Below are positions 1 through 8,223 of a DNA stretch of 51,051 nucleotides, piece after piece. A program made the position numbers and the translations under genes. Each line of letters starts with the position of its first letter. Position 1 is the first letter of the stretch. Source of the DNA: Lactobacillus sp. (GTDB lineage: Bacteria; Bacillota; Bacilli; Lactobacillales; Lactobacillaceae); NCBI GenBank assembly GCA_022484695.1, contig JAKVKU010000019.1, positions 1 to 51,051 of the forward strand, given 5' to 3'. A model generated the notes under the pieces. That model saw only the letters and a list, made by a program, of their open reading frames with translations, searched no databases and was not told where the DNA came from.

Positions 1-31
1 AAAATTGATTTAGGGAAGGAAGGTCAACCAG

Positions 32-853
32 ATGCGCAGGATGAAAATCGCGATTCATAATAATAATAAGGCTAAATCATTAAAAGCTGTCCGCTACTTA
101 AGAGCGGAATTGACGAAGGCTAATTTCAGCTTTGATCAAAATCATCCCGACATGGTGATTACCGTGGGCGGTGATGGCACGCTTTTATCAGCCTTTCACC
201 GCTATTATGATCAGTTGGACCATGTGCGCTTTGTGGGCGTCCATACCGGGCATCTGGGGTTTTATACCGACTGGCGGGATTATGAGTTAAAGGAGCTAGT
301 GCGCACGTTACGGGTGGATTCTGGGCAAAGCGTGGCCTATCCGTTGTTGGATTTAACCATTACTTATATGGACAGCCAAAAACCTGATCATTTTCTATGC
401 CTCAATGAGGCCACGATTAAACGCCTGGGCAGTACATTACGGGCCAATGTGTACATTAAAGATACTTTCTTTGAAAGTTTCCGTGGCGATGGGCTTTGTA
501 TCTCCACACCTACTGGCTCAACGGCCTACAGTAAATCCTTGGGAGGTGCCGTGATTCAACCCAGACTGGAGGCCTTACAAATGACGGAAATTGCGTCTAT
601 TAATAATCGGGTCTATCGGACCTTGTCATCCCCAATTATTGTGGCCTCCGATGAAAATATTTTGGTGAAACCGACAATTGCCGATGACTATGTGTTAACC
701 GTGGATCAATTCACGTTAAAACATCGGCCCATCAAACAATTGGAATATAAAATTGCCAAAGAAAAAATCCACTTTGCCCGCTATCGCCATAAGCATTTCT
801 GGAATCGGGTAGAGCGGGCCTTCATCGGCGCCAATCACGAGGACGATAATTAA
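32..853 (+). CDS. nadK: NAD kinase
   Basis: Phosphorylates NAD+ to NADP+ with ATP (or polyphosphate) in the cytoplasm, the source of cellular NADP. The 273-residue protein has the family's GGDG loop at residues 46-49, the conserved NE pair (125-126) and the glycine-rich block ending in PTGSTAY (160-166), all in the expected order, and its length is normal. The ATG at 32 is preferred because GGAAGG lies about 8 nt upstream. A second in-frame ATG at 41 would give the more usual MKIAI beginning but sits too close to the ribosome binding site. The stop codon overlaps the rluD start by one base (TAATG), so the two are co-translated. The promoter is outside the window or absent from its first 31 bases. 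Confidence 0.95.
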   Translation: MRRMKIAIHNNNKAKSLKAVRYLRAELTKANFSFDQNHPDMVITVGGDGTLLSAFHRYYDQLDHVRFVGVHTGHLGFYTDWRDYELKELVRTLRVDSGQSVAYPLLDLTITYMDSQKPDHFLCLNEATIKRLGSTLRANVYIKDTFFESFRGDGLCISTPTGSTAYSKSLGGAVIQPRLEALQMTEIASINNRVYRTLSSPIIVASDENILVKPTIADDYVLTVDQFTLKHRPIKQLEYKIAKEKIHFARYRHKHFWNRVERAFIGANHEDDN

Positions 854-1749
854 TGCAATTTACCTGGTATGTGCCCCAAGCTTATCCTAAGATCCCTTTG
901 GGGAAATTTTTACATCAACAAGGTCTTTCTAGAACGCTTTTTGGAAAAACCAAGTACCACGGGGGTTCAATTTATGTGAACCACCATCAACGCTATTCCA
1001 ATTATCCCATTTATCCTGGCGACCAAATTACCATTGCCATGGCCCCAGAACGGGATTCAGAAAATTTGCCCCCGGTTTTTAAACCGCTACAAATTTTATT
1101 TGAAGATGATCATTATCTTATCGTTTCTAAACCTGCAGGCTTGCCCTCCATTCCGTCACGAAATTATCGCCACGACTCCGTGGCCAATCGGGTCAAGGGT
1201 CATTTGATTCAAGTGGCCCATGAAAGTCGTGCGGTTCATGTGATTACCCGCTTGGATCAAGATACCAGCGGGTGTATGCTATTTGCCAAGCACAGCTTTG
1301 CCCATGCCTTGATGGCTAAGCAATTGCATTCGCAAACGTTGGAAAAGACCTACTTAGCCATTGCCAAGGGCCAATTTACCAAGCCCCAAGGTTCAATTGA
1401 CCAACCCATTGGACGGACGGCACCTTATAGCATGCAGCGTATGGTCCATTTTCAAGGTAAAAAGGCGTTGACAAAATATTGGGTTGTCCAACAATATCCT
1501 AAAGGCGCTTTGTTGCGGGTGGCCTTATTAACCGGGCGGACCCATCAGATCCGGGTTCATTTAGATTGGTTGGGGCATCCCTTGTTTGGGGATCCCATGT
1601 ATGGCCCTCAAGATGATTTGCTGGATCGCCAAGCCTTACATTGTGTCCGGTTGCGCTTTTTGCATCCCTTTACCAATCGAATCGTCGATGTGTCGGCGCC
1701 TTTACCGGCGGATATGGGCCATTTATTGACCACCTTGGCCAAATCATAG
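853..1749 (+). CDS. RluA/RluD-family pseudouridine synthase
   Basis: Converts specific uridines in structured RNA (rRNA or tRNA) to pseudouridine. The signature RLDQDTSG is at residues 133-140, with the catalytic aspartate at 135. The N-terminal 70 residues resemble the small S4-like RNA-binding part of RluD-type enzymes, though degenerate, and the C-terminal half carries the GRTHQIRVHL motif followed by the GDPMYG motif. Length (298 residues) is typical. It overlaps nadK by one base; nadK next to an rlu gene is a frequent Firmicutes arrangement. The target uridines cannot be read from sequence, so the RluD name is by family only and the symbol is left empty. The gene ends just before a strong bidirectional terminator. 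Confidence 0.93.
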   Translation: MQFTWYVPQAYPKIPLGKFLHQQGLSRTLFGKTKYHGGSIYVNHHQRYSNYPIYPGDQITIAMAPERDSENLPPVFKPLQILFEDDHYLIVSKPAGLPSIPSRNYRHDSVANRVKGHLIQVAHESRAVHVITRLDQDTSGCMLFAKHSFAHALMAKQLHSQTLEKTYLAIAKGQFTKPQGSIDQPIGRTAPYSMQRMVHFQGKKALTKYWVVQQYPKGALLRVALLTGRTHQIRVHLDWLGHPLFGDPMYGPQDDLLDRQALHCVRLRFLHPFTNRIVDVSAPLPADMGHLLTTLAKS

Positions 1750-1753
1750 CATT

Positions 1754-1785
1754 AAAAAATCCAGTCAGCGTTGACTGGATTTTTT
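1754..1785. terminator. Bidirectional intrinsic terminator between rlu gene and cutC
   Basis: A perfect stem CCAGTCA/TGACTGG (1761-1767 with 1772-1778) has a GCGT loop and is flanked by six A on the left and six T on the right. It therefore works on both strands and serves the converging rlu (+) and cutC (-) genes. Confidence 0.9.
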
Positions 1786-1787
1786 AA

Positions 1788-2432
1788 TTATAGGCGAATC
1801 AATTTGGTGCCATGCAGGGCCTTGACCCCTAATTGGTCGGCGATATCAGCAGCATTATCAGCCGTGATGCCACCGCCGGGCAAAATGGTTAAATCAAGAT
1901 CTTGGCTGGCGGCAATCAAAGTTTTGAGCTGGGCTAGATTAGCGGTAATTGGTGTTTGTAAGTCGGGGTCACCATGGGACAAGACCCGTTGCACTTGGTG
2001 ATCAGCAAGCCAAGCCAGGGTTTGTACTTGTTGGTCTTTGGGGATTTGGTCAAAGGCCATGTGCATCACCACGTCCATGCCACTGGCAGCACCAATGAGC
2101 ATTTCCATGGCTTCCGTATCCAAAGTGTGATCTTGACGTAAAGCGCCAAAGGTGACAGCATCAACGCCCAAAGACTGAGCTGTGAATAAGTCTGCCTCCA
2201 TCATTTTGAGTTCTAAGTCGTTGTAGATAAAGTTCCCACCTCTAGGGCGGATCATGGCGACCAAGCCAACTTGGTGTTCTTGGGTATAGCGGGCTGCTTC
2301 AGCTAACACGCCATGGCTGACCGTGGTCCCACCGACGGCTAAGTTATCATTTAATTCGATACGATTCGCACCGGCACGGATCAATTTGGGGATATCCGTG
2401 AAGTTTTCCACCGCAATTTCTTTTAGTAACAA
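1788..2432 (-). CDS. cutC: CutC family protein
   Basis: A TIM-barrel-like cytoplasmic protein named for copper homeostasis in enterics; its biochemical role remains uncertain and the copper link is disputed. Seen here: the N-terminal block with RAGANRIELNDNLAVGGTT, the central MIRPRGGNF motif, and a C-terminal LPGGGI followed by the ALHG segment, which match the family. The protein is 214 residues, near the usual length. The start is a TTG at 2432, chosen because a GGAGG (2441-2445) sits 8 nt upstream. This ribosome binding site overlaps the end of uppP, so the gene is the second member of a uppP-cutC operon and is probably translationally coupled. Confidence 0.9.
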   Translation of the reverse strand: MLLKEIAVENFTDIPKLIRAGANRIELNDNLAVGGTTVSHGVLAEAARYTQEHQVGLVAMIRPRGGNFIYNDLELKMMEADLFTAQSLGVDAVTFGALRQDHTLDTEAMEMLIGAASGMDVVMHMAFDQIPKDQQVQTLAWLADHQVQRVLSHGDPDLQTPITANLAQLKTLIAASQDLDLTILPGGGITADNAADIADQLGVKALHGTKLIRL

Positions 2433-2447
2433 TTAAAATACCTCCGT

Positions 2448-3281
2448 TTATAGGAATGCGCGACCGCCAAAATAAGCGATAACAACAATACCAATGATGA
2501 TGCGGTACCAGCCAAAAGCTTTGAAATCATTATGCTTAATGTAGTTCAACAAGAACTTGATGGACAGATAAGCGACCACAAAGGATACGACCACACCCAC
2601 TAACAAAACAATCAATTGACTGCTGCTAAGGACATTGCCATGATGGAAGAAACTATATATTTTTAATAAGCTGGCCCCAAACATTGTGGGAATTGCCATG
2701 AAGAATGAAAATTCAGTGGCCACAAACCGGGAAGCCCCAATAACCATCCCCCCGAGAATGGTGGCCCCGGATCTCGACGTTCCAGGAACTAAGGACAATA
2801 GTTGGAAAAGCCCAATCCCAAAAGCTAGTCTTAAGGACATTTGGTTGAGGTCGGTTTCTTTAGGGGCGCGATGTTTGTTGTAATTTTCGATCCAAATGAA
2901 GAGGATACCATAAAGAATCAAAGTGGTGGCAATGACTGGCCAAGTGGTCAAATGGGCGTCCATGAAATCATTGATCAAAGGGCCCACAATCATGCTGGGG
3001 ATAATGGCAATGACGACTTTGCCCCAGAGCTGCCAGGTCGTTCTTTTTTCTAAGCTGTTCTTTTTCGGTGAAAAGGGATTGAGTTTATGGAAGTATAAGA
3101 CCACCACGGACATAATTGCCCCTAATTGGATCACCACCATAAACATGTTGATGAAAGCAGTTGATTCTTGCAATTTAATGAAAGCATCAGCTAAGTACAG
3201 GTGTCCTGTGGAACTGATTGGTAAGAATTCCGTAATACCTTCGACGATACCCAGGACAATAGCTTTAATAATATTTAACAC
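2448..3281 (-). CDS. uppP: Undecaprenyl-diphosphatase
   Basis: Integral membrane phosphatase that dephosphorylates undecaprenyl diphosphate, regenerating the lipid carrier for peptidoglycan and teichoic acid synthesis; the family is also known as BacA because it gives bacitracin resistance. The diagnostic [14 protein letters not shown] block is at about residues 14-27 and the second conserved PGTSRSG block at about 166-172, within a protein of about eight predicted membrane helices and 277 residues. The start is a GTG at 3281 with AAAGGA about 9 nt upstream. It is the first gene of a minus-strand unit with cutC. Other carrier-linked enzymes occur later in the window (tagO), but they are not adjacent. 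Confidence 0.96.
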   Translation of the reverse strand: MLNIIKAIVLGIVEGITEFLPISSTGHLYLADAFIKLQESTAFINMFMVVIQLGAIMSVVVLYFHKLNPFSPKKNSLEKRTTWQLWGKVVIAIIPSMIVGPLINDFMDAHLTTWPVIATTLILYGILFIWIENYNKHRAPKETDLNQMSLRLAFGIGLFQLLSLVPGTSRSGATILGGMVIGASRFVATEFSFFMAIPTMFGASLLKIYSFFHHGNVLSSSQLIVLLVGVVVSFVVAYLSIKFLLNYIKHNDFKAFGWYRIIIGIVVIAYFGGRAFL

Positions 3282-3327
3282 GATTAAAAATCCTTTCGTA
3301 ATAGCTAATTTTGCGTTGCACTGTTTT

Positions 3328-3355
3328 AGTATACTTGAAATTTAAACCGATGGAA
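3328..3355 (-). promoter_or_regulatory. Candidate promoter for uppP-cutC
   Basis: On the minus strand a good -10 TATACT (3333 to 3328) is preceded, 16 bp upstream, by TTCCAT as a weak -35. It lies about 47 nt upstream of the GTG start. Only the -10 is convincing. Confidence 0.45.
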
Positions 3356-3417
3356 GCTTTATGACCAAATTAAACAAACTTTTAATTTTCATGAAAATGA
3401 GTGGACTTTAATTCAAA

Positions 3418-3446
3418 TTGCATTCATCACTTTTTATTAGCATAAT
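3418..3446 (+). promoter_or_regulatory. Promoter for ABC transporter operon
   Basis: TTGCAT (3418-3423), a 17-bp spacer and CATAAT (3441-3446) form a good vegetative sigma promoter about 40 nt before the ATPase start. Confidence 0.65.
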
Positions 3447-3485
3447 AATAGTTAGATCAATACTTTGTAAGTGATGGAGGCAAAG

Positions 3486-4184
3486 ATGGCATATATTGAA
3501 GTGAAGCGTGAATATAAACGGTACCAAATGGGGGAAACAGAAATTTTAGCCAATAAGGATATGTCCTTTGGGGTGAACCAAAGCGAGCTTACTGTTATCC
3601 TGGGACCCAGTGGGGCTGGTAAGTCCACTATTTTGAACATTCTCGGGGGGATGGATCAACCCTCTGAGGGCCAAGTGATTATCGATGGGGTGGACATCGC
3701 CCAATTTAACGAACAGCAGTTGACCCAATATCGGCGCCATGACGTGGGTTTTATTTTTCAATTCTATAATTTGATCCCCAATTTAACCACGAAAGAAAAT
3801 GTGGAATTAGCTACTTCGATCGTGGACAATGGGCTAGACCCAGTGACCACGCTGCAACAAGTTGGCTTAGGTGATCGCCTAGATAATTTTCCATCGCAAC
3901 TTTCCGGTGGGGAACAACAACGGGTTGCTATTGCCCGGGCCCTGGCCAAGAATCCCAAGTTGCTGTTATGCGATGAACCCACGGGGGCCCTTGACTATGA
4001 AACCGGCAAGCAGGTTTTAAACTTGTTGGCCCAAGCTAGTCAGGCGGGTAAAACGGTGATTATCATTACCCATAACGCCGCCATCGCGGAGATGGCTGAC
4101 CGGGTGATCCGTATCAATGACGCCCAAGTGCGTTCAGTGGTGGATAATCCGACACCCAAGCCGATCGCGGATATTCAATGGTGA
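3486..4184 (+). CDS. ABC transporter ATP-binding protein (MacB/LolD type)
   Basis: Cytoplasmic ATPase subunit that powers the FtsX-type permease encoded next to it. Walker [10 protein letters not shown] is at residues 40-48, the signature LSGGE at 139-143, Walker B with DEP at about 159-164 and the switch histidine near 196; the family is that of LolD/MacB/BceA-like ATPases. The start at ATG 3486 (232 residues) is chosen because GGAGG sits 5 nt upstream. The upstream GTG at 3471 and ATG at 3474 would place this ribosome binding site inside the gene. The permease follows after 18 nt. Such pairs export peptides or lipids or act in antimicrobial-peptide sensing; no two-component partner is adjacent, so the substrate is unknown. 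Confidence 0.93.
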   Translation: MAYIEVKREYKRYQMGETEILANKDMSFGVNQSELTVILGPSGAGKSTILNILGGMDQPSEGQVIIDGVDIAQFNEQQLTQYRRHDVGFIFQFYNLIPNLTTKENVELATSIVDNGLDPVTTLQQVGLGDRLDNFPSQLSGGEQQRVAIARALAKNPKLLLCDEPTGALDYETGKQVLNLLAQASQAGKTVIIITHNAAIAEMADRVIRINDAQVRSVVDNPTPKPIADIQW

Positions 4185-4202
4185 CAGGGGGGAGGCACAC
4201 AA

Positions 4203-6626
4203 ATGCAACCATTAACTAAGATTTTATGGCGTAATATCCGCCAATCCCTGGGGCGTTTTATCGCCATTATTTTGATCATTCTTTTGGGCGTTTTAATTTA
4301 TGTAGGGGTCAAGGCTACGGGGCCGGCGTTAAATGATTCAGCGCAACAGACGGTCACTGATGCGAAACTCAGTGACATTCAAGTCCTCTCAAATATCGGT
4401 TTCAGTGACCAGGATGCCAAGGCCGCTAAAATTGCCGGGGCCAGTGTTAGTCTGCAACGGTTTAAATATGTCTATGGGGGTAAAGCCCAAGATGTGGTGG
4501 CCCTTTACGGTTACCAGGCGCAGCAACAACAAGATCGTTTGATCTTAACCAGTGGCCGCCTGCCCAAAGCCAATGGCGAAATTGTGTTGGATCAGCGGGC
4601 CCAAGCTCTAGAGCATTATAAATTAGGTCAGACTTATCAATTTGAACAAAGTGCGGGTTTAAAGCAGCGTCGTTATAAAATTGTCGGCTTTGCCAATTCA
4701 CCCGCTTATATTGATAATGAGACCCGGGGCAATAGTAATTTAGGGGCAGGTTCTGTCCGTTATTTTGCCTATATTACCCCGGCAGCTATGAATTTACCTC
4801 GGGCCACCCGCATGACGATTCGCTTCAAGAATCTGCAAGGGCTGAATACCTTTGGAAAAGCTTATCATACCGCTGTCAATCAACGGGTCACTAAAATTAA
4901 GCGGGCCTTAACTAAAAGCCAGCTGCAAAATCCCGGGTCAGATATGGCTTTGCTCAAACCAACTTATACCTGGCAAACCAGAGTGGACTTGCCAGGCTTT
5001 CAAGCCTATGGGGAAAGTTCTGACCGAATTGCGGCTATTGCCAACGTTTTCCCGCTGTTCTTCTTTTTGATCGCCGCCTTGATTACCTTTACCACCGTGA
5101 CCCGAATGATCGAAGAAGCCCGAACAGAAATTGGCACGTTGAAGGCGCTGGGCTTTTCCAAATGGGCGATTTCAAGAAATTATTTGGCCTACGCCTTATT
5201 AGCAGGGACGATTGGCACGGTCTTAGGGGTCGTGTTAGGCCATCAGTTATTGCCTCGTTTTGTCCTATCCATCTACACCAACTATATTTTCCACAAAGCA
5301 GTAATTATTTGGCAATGGGGGCCAATTTTGCTGGCGGTGGTTTTTGCATTAGTGGCTACCCTAGGGGCGGTTATTTTTGTAATTATCCGGGAATTAGGTG
5401 AAGGACCAGCGGCATTGATGCGGCCCAAAGCCCCTAAATCAGCCAAACGCATTATGCTGGAACGATTCAAACCATTTTGGAATCGGCTCAGTTTTAACCG
5501 TAAAGTTAGTTATCGCAATCTTTTCCGTTTTAAATCCCGGATGGTGATGACCATCGTGGGTATTGCTGGGGGCACCGCTTTGCTATTAACGGGATTTGGC
5601 ATTTGGAACTCGATTACGGCCAGTGGTACGCGGCAGTATGCTGAGGTGATCCACTACCAAGCCTTAGTTTCCGTGGGGGATGCCCCGACCATCAAGACAG
5701 CCACCGATCTGTTGCAAAAAAATGGGCAGGTCAAAGGGAGCATGCCCGTGGCGATGAATGCGGTGAAGGCTAAGGCCCATGGCCAGCAGGTCAACGATAT
5801 TCAATTCGTGGTCCCTAAGCAAACGACGGATTTAACGCCCTATTTTAGTTTGCGGGCTAGTACCACCGGACAAGCGTTAAAATTACCGCAACGGGGCGTG
5901 ATTATTTCCCAGAAATTGGCCAAATTACTCCAGGTTAAAGCCGGACAACCAATACAAGTTACCCTGACCAACGGCCGCCAGGCTAAAGTCACCGTTAAAA
6001 GTGTGACCAGAAACTTCATGGGGCATTATATTTACGGGACACCGGCCAGCTTTCAAGCCGCTTTTCACCAAGATGCGGTCAACAATACGCTTTTGGTACG
6101 GTTGACCAAACAAACCCAAGGACAACGGGATCATTTGGCTAAAACCTTATTGCAAAAAGGAAACGTGCTGGGCACCAGTTATGTGGCGGATCAAAAGAAA
6201 ACGGTGGCCGATATGTCGGCGAAAATGAATCCAGTCATTTTGATTTTTGTCTTACTTTCTGGGGTTTTGTCCTTCGTGGTGTTATATAATTTGACCAACA
6301 TCAATGTTTCTGAACGAATCCGGGAGCTGTCCACCATCAAAGTCCTGGGCTTTACCAATCGAGAGGTCACCTTATACATTGTCCGGGAAAATATTATTTT
6401 AACCGGCGTAGGCATTATTTTAGGGTTTGGCCTGGGTAATCTCTTAACGGCCTTTATCTTACATCAAGCGGAAACGGAGAACGTGGTTTTTCCGTTAACG
6501 ATCAATTGGCCCTGGTATTTTGTGGCAGCCGCTTTGATGTTTGTGTTCACCGGTATTGTGATGTTGGTGACCCACCGCCATTTGAAGCGAATTGATATGA
6601 TTGATGCTTTGAAATCAAATGAATGA
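4203..6626 (+). CDS. ABC transporter permease, FtsX/MacB-like, duplicated core
   Basis: Membrane partner of the preceding ATPase. The 807-residue protein begins with a membrane helix (about residues 16-35), followed by a large extracytoplasmic domain of about 230 residues and three helices of an FtsX-type core containing EIGTLKALGF. A second unit then follows with its own N-terminal helix, extracellular domain and three-helix FtsX core containing IRELSTIKVLGFTNREV. This double FtsX layout is that of large Firmicutes permeases annotated as YtrF/YvcS-like or SalY-like; the transported substrate is not readable from sequence. A GGAGG lies 5 nt before the ATG. The gene closes the two-gene operon and ends at a bidirectional terminator. 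Confidence 0.9.
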   Translation: MQPLTKILWRNIRQSLGRFIAIILIILLGVLIYVGVKATGPALNDSAQQTVTDAKLSDIQVLSNIGFSDQDAKAAKIAGASVSLQRFKYVYGGKAQDVVALYGYQAQQQQDRLILTSGRLPKANGEIVLDQRAQALEHYKLGQTYQFEQSAGLKQRRYKIVGFANSPAYIDNETRGNSNLGAGSVRYFAYITPAAMNLPRATRMTIRFKNLQGLNTFGKAYHTAVNQRVTKIKRALTKSQLQNPGSDMALLKPTYTWQTRVDLPGFQAYGESSDRIAAIANVFPLFFFLIAALITFTTVTRMIEEARTEIGTLKALGFSKWAISRNYLAYALLAGTIGTVLGVVLGHQLLPRFVLSIYTNYIFHKAVIIWQWGPILLAVVFALVATLGAVIFVIIRELGEGPAALMRPKAPKSAKRIMLERFKPFWNRLSFNRKVSYRNLFRFKSRMVMTIVGIAGGTALLLTGFGIWNSITASGTRQYAEVIHYQALVSVGDAPTIKTATDLLQKNGQVKGSMPVAMNAVKAKAHGQQVNDIQFVVPKQTTDLTPYFSLRASTTGQALKLPQRGVIISQKLAKLLQVKAGQPIQVTLTNGRQAKVTVKSVTRNFMGHYIYGTPASFQAAFHQDAVNNTLLVRLTKQTQGQRDHLAKTLLQKGNVLGTSYVADQKKTVADMSAKMNPVILIFVLLSGVLSFVVLYNLTNINVSERIRELSTIKVLGFTNREVTLYIVRENIILTGVGIILGFGLGNLLTAFILHQAETENVVFPLTINWPWYFVAAALMFVFTGIVMLVTHRHLKRIDMIDALKSNE

Positions 6627-6632
6627 CCAATC

Positions 6633-6670
6633 AAAAAGCGTGCTGACGGATTTACCCGTCAACACGCTTT
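6633..6670. terminator. Bidirectional terminator between permease and lactonase genes
   Basis: AAAGCGTG and TGACGG pair with CCGTCA and CACGCTTT around a short loop; A-rich and T-rich flanks on either side fit termination of both converging genes. Confidence 0.85.
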
Positions 6671-6680
6671 ATCTTTGAAG

Positions 6681-7700
6681 TTACCAGAATTTCACACAAG
6701 TTGGTTCTGGGGACACAATGTCTTGTTGTAATAAAGTGAGAAAACCAGATTCAGTATCCCGCTTATAAAGCGTCAAATTATCGGAATTTTGATTACTAGC
6801 TAGGATAAATTTCTCGGAGGGATCTAAATTGAAGTCCCGGGGGAAATCACCCTCAGTGCTGACCCGTTGAATTAAATCAATGCGCCGACCATCAGCCGTC
6901 AGTGTGAAGACGGCAATGGAGTTATGCCCCCGATTAGAGGCATAGAGAAATTGGCCATCGGCACTAATGTGAATGGCGGCACTGCCATTGTGGGCGGTGA
7001 AGTTATCGGGAATCAAGGACGCTGTTTGCACCGGGGTGAAACTGCCAGTGGCGGCGTTATAATCCAAAACAGTGACTTGACTGGAAAGTTCCCCCAGCAA
7101 GTATGCCACGGACTTATTAGGATTAAAAACTAAATGTCTAGGACCATAACCGGGTTCAAGTTGTAAAACGGCCACTTCTTTGAAGTGATCCTGGTCAAAA
7201 TCATAAGTTGTGACTTGGTCCGTGCCTAAATCACAAGTTACTAGGCGTTCATCCGGTGTCAGGTCCGTGTAGTGAATATGGGCACTTTCTTGTTCCGGTC
7301 TGGGCCCCTTGCCTTGATGGCTAATGGTATCCACCAAAGTCAACTGACCAGCTTTACTAATCTGATAAGCATTGGCTTGGCCTTTATGGTAATTGGCATC
7401 AAAGACCATTTGGCGTTGTTGGTCATAGGCAATATAAGCTGGTGCCGAACCTGGTGCTAACACCTTGTTAATGAGTTGCGGTGTGGCCTGGCTGATATCA
7501 AAAGCCGCCACCCCACCCAAATCATTTTCAGTCAGAATGGTGTAAAGCCGCTGGTGTTTGGCGTCAATGGCAAAATAAGTGGGATTACCAATTTTTAGAA
7601 ATAGTTCTGGTGTGCTCAAGGTATTATCTTGTAATGTAGCTTGATAAATACCCTGGCTGATCCGACGGGTGTAGCCGCCTAAAAGTACTTTTTCTGTCAA
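6681..7700 (-). CDS. Lactonase family protein (6-phosphogluconolactonase-like)
   Basis: Seven-bladed beta-propeller protein of the family that includes YbhE-type 6-phosphogluconolactonase, which hydrolyses 6-phosphogluconolactone in the oxidative pentose phosphate pathway. The sequence shows the expected recurrent segments (GNPTYFAID, GSAPAYIAYD, GYGPRHLVFNPN, HNGSAAIHISADGQFLYASNRGHNSI, GDFPRDFNLDPSEKFILASNQNSDN spread over residues 40-310), and the normal length of 339 residues. The start is TTG at 7700, with a run of five G about 7 nt upstream. It is transcribed alone, convergent with the permease and divergent from the EIIA-like gene. Because family members have varied substrates, the enzyme activity is inferred rather than shown. 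Confidence 0.85.
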   Translation of the reverse strand: MTEKVLLGGYTRRISQGIYQATLQDNTLSTPELFLKIGNPTYFAIDAKHQRLYTILTENDLGGVAAFDISQATPQLINKVLAPGSAPAYIAYDQQRQMVFDANYHKGQANAYQISKAGQLTLVDTISHQGKGPRPEQESAHIHYTDLTPDERLVTCDLGTDQVTTYDFDQDHFKEVAVLQLEPGYGPRHLVFNPNKSVAYLLGELSSQVTVLDYNAATGSFTPVQTASLIPDNFTAHNGSAAIHISADGQFLYASNRGHNSIAVFTLTADGRRIDLIQRVSTEGDFPRDFNLDPSEKFILASNQNSDNLTLYKRDTESGFLTLLQQDIVSPEPTCVKFW

Positions 7701-7726
7701 GAAAATTCCCCCTTTTGATACTTAAA

Positions 7727-7735
7727 ATTATAGCA
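7727..7735 (-). promoter_or_regulatory. Extended -10 promoter for the lactonase gene
   Basis: The minus strand reads TGCTATAAT, a perfect -10 with the extended TGn element, about 27 nt before the TTG start. No good -35 is visible. Confidence 0.6.
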
Positions 7736-7789
7736 TATTTAGGAAAAACATCGGGCGCCTTGGATAATTAAAGCTTGATCTGGGAATTA

Positions 7790-7798
7790 TGTTACAAT
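7790..7798 (+). promoter_or_regulatory. Extended -10 promoter for the EIIA-like gene
   Basis: TGTTACAAT gives an extended -10 with a TACAAT core about 31 nt before the ATG. The -35 region is poor. It is divergent from the lactonase promoter with about 55 bp between the two -10 boxes. Confidence 0.5.
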
Positions 7799-7829
7799 AC
7801 TACTTAAGTTATAAAAAAGGAGCAAATTC

Positions 7830-8204
7830 ATGCAAGTACAAGCACAGATTACAAAAATCGGCAATAATGCTATTTCTGCTAAAGATCCTATGGTTATTTT
7901 ATTTGGCGAACAGGCCACAGATGTGCTAGAAAATGTTTCTGTCATTCAAAAATTTGAATCTAAATCAGCCCAGAGAGCGCTTGATCTCAAGGTGGGGGCG
8001 ACTATTCAAATTGACGATTTAACCTTCAACGTTTTACAAGTTGGAGAATTGGTCAAGCCTAATTTGACTACAATTGGCCACGTGACCTTGATTTTTAAAC
8101 AGCCCACCAAAGATGATCAGATGCAAAATGCCGTTTACTTAAGGAATGCCAGTCAACAATTGCCAATTTTTAAGGTGGGTGGCAAAATTACTTATACTTT
8201 TTAA
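7830..8204 (+). CDS. Glucitol/sorbitol PTS EIIA-like protein (GutA family), stand-alone
   Basis: The 124-residue sequence fits the EIIA-Gut family over its length: an N-terminal ITKIG strand, the MVILFGEQATDVLE segment (residues 21-34), the GELVKPNLTTIGHVTLIF block (72-89) and a short C-terminal strand. In the classical enzyme this subunit accepts phosphate from HPr on a histidine and passes it to EIIB. Here the only histidine is His84 in the GHVTL block; the region around residues 36-45, where the phosphorylated histidine of family members is expected, has VSVIQKFESK. No EIIB, EIIC or sorbitol dehydrogenase gene is nearby. A regulatory or moonlighting role is therefore more likely than sugar transport. 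AAAGGAG precedes the ATG by about 9 nt; the AI-2E-type gene follows after 19 nt, so they are co-transcribed. Confidence 0.75.
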   Translation: MQVQAQITKIGNNAISAKDPMVILFGEQATDVLENVSVIQKFESKSAQRALDLKVGATIQIDDLTFNVLQVGELVKPNLTTIGHVTLIFKQPTKDDQMQNAVYLRNASQQLPIFKVGGKITYTF

Positions 8205-8223
8205 ATTTTAAAGGAGGGATTCT

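Noticed and set aside
2686-3345. Plus-strand frames opposite uppP
   Set aside because: They are antisense to a clearly conserved membrane protein and have no ribosome binding site or recognisable content.
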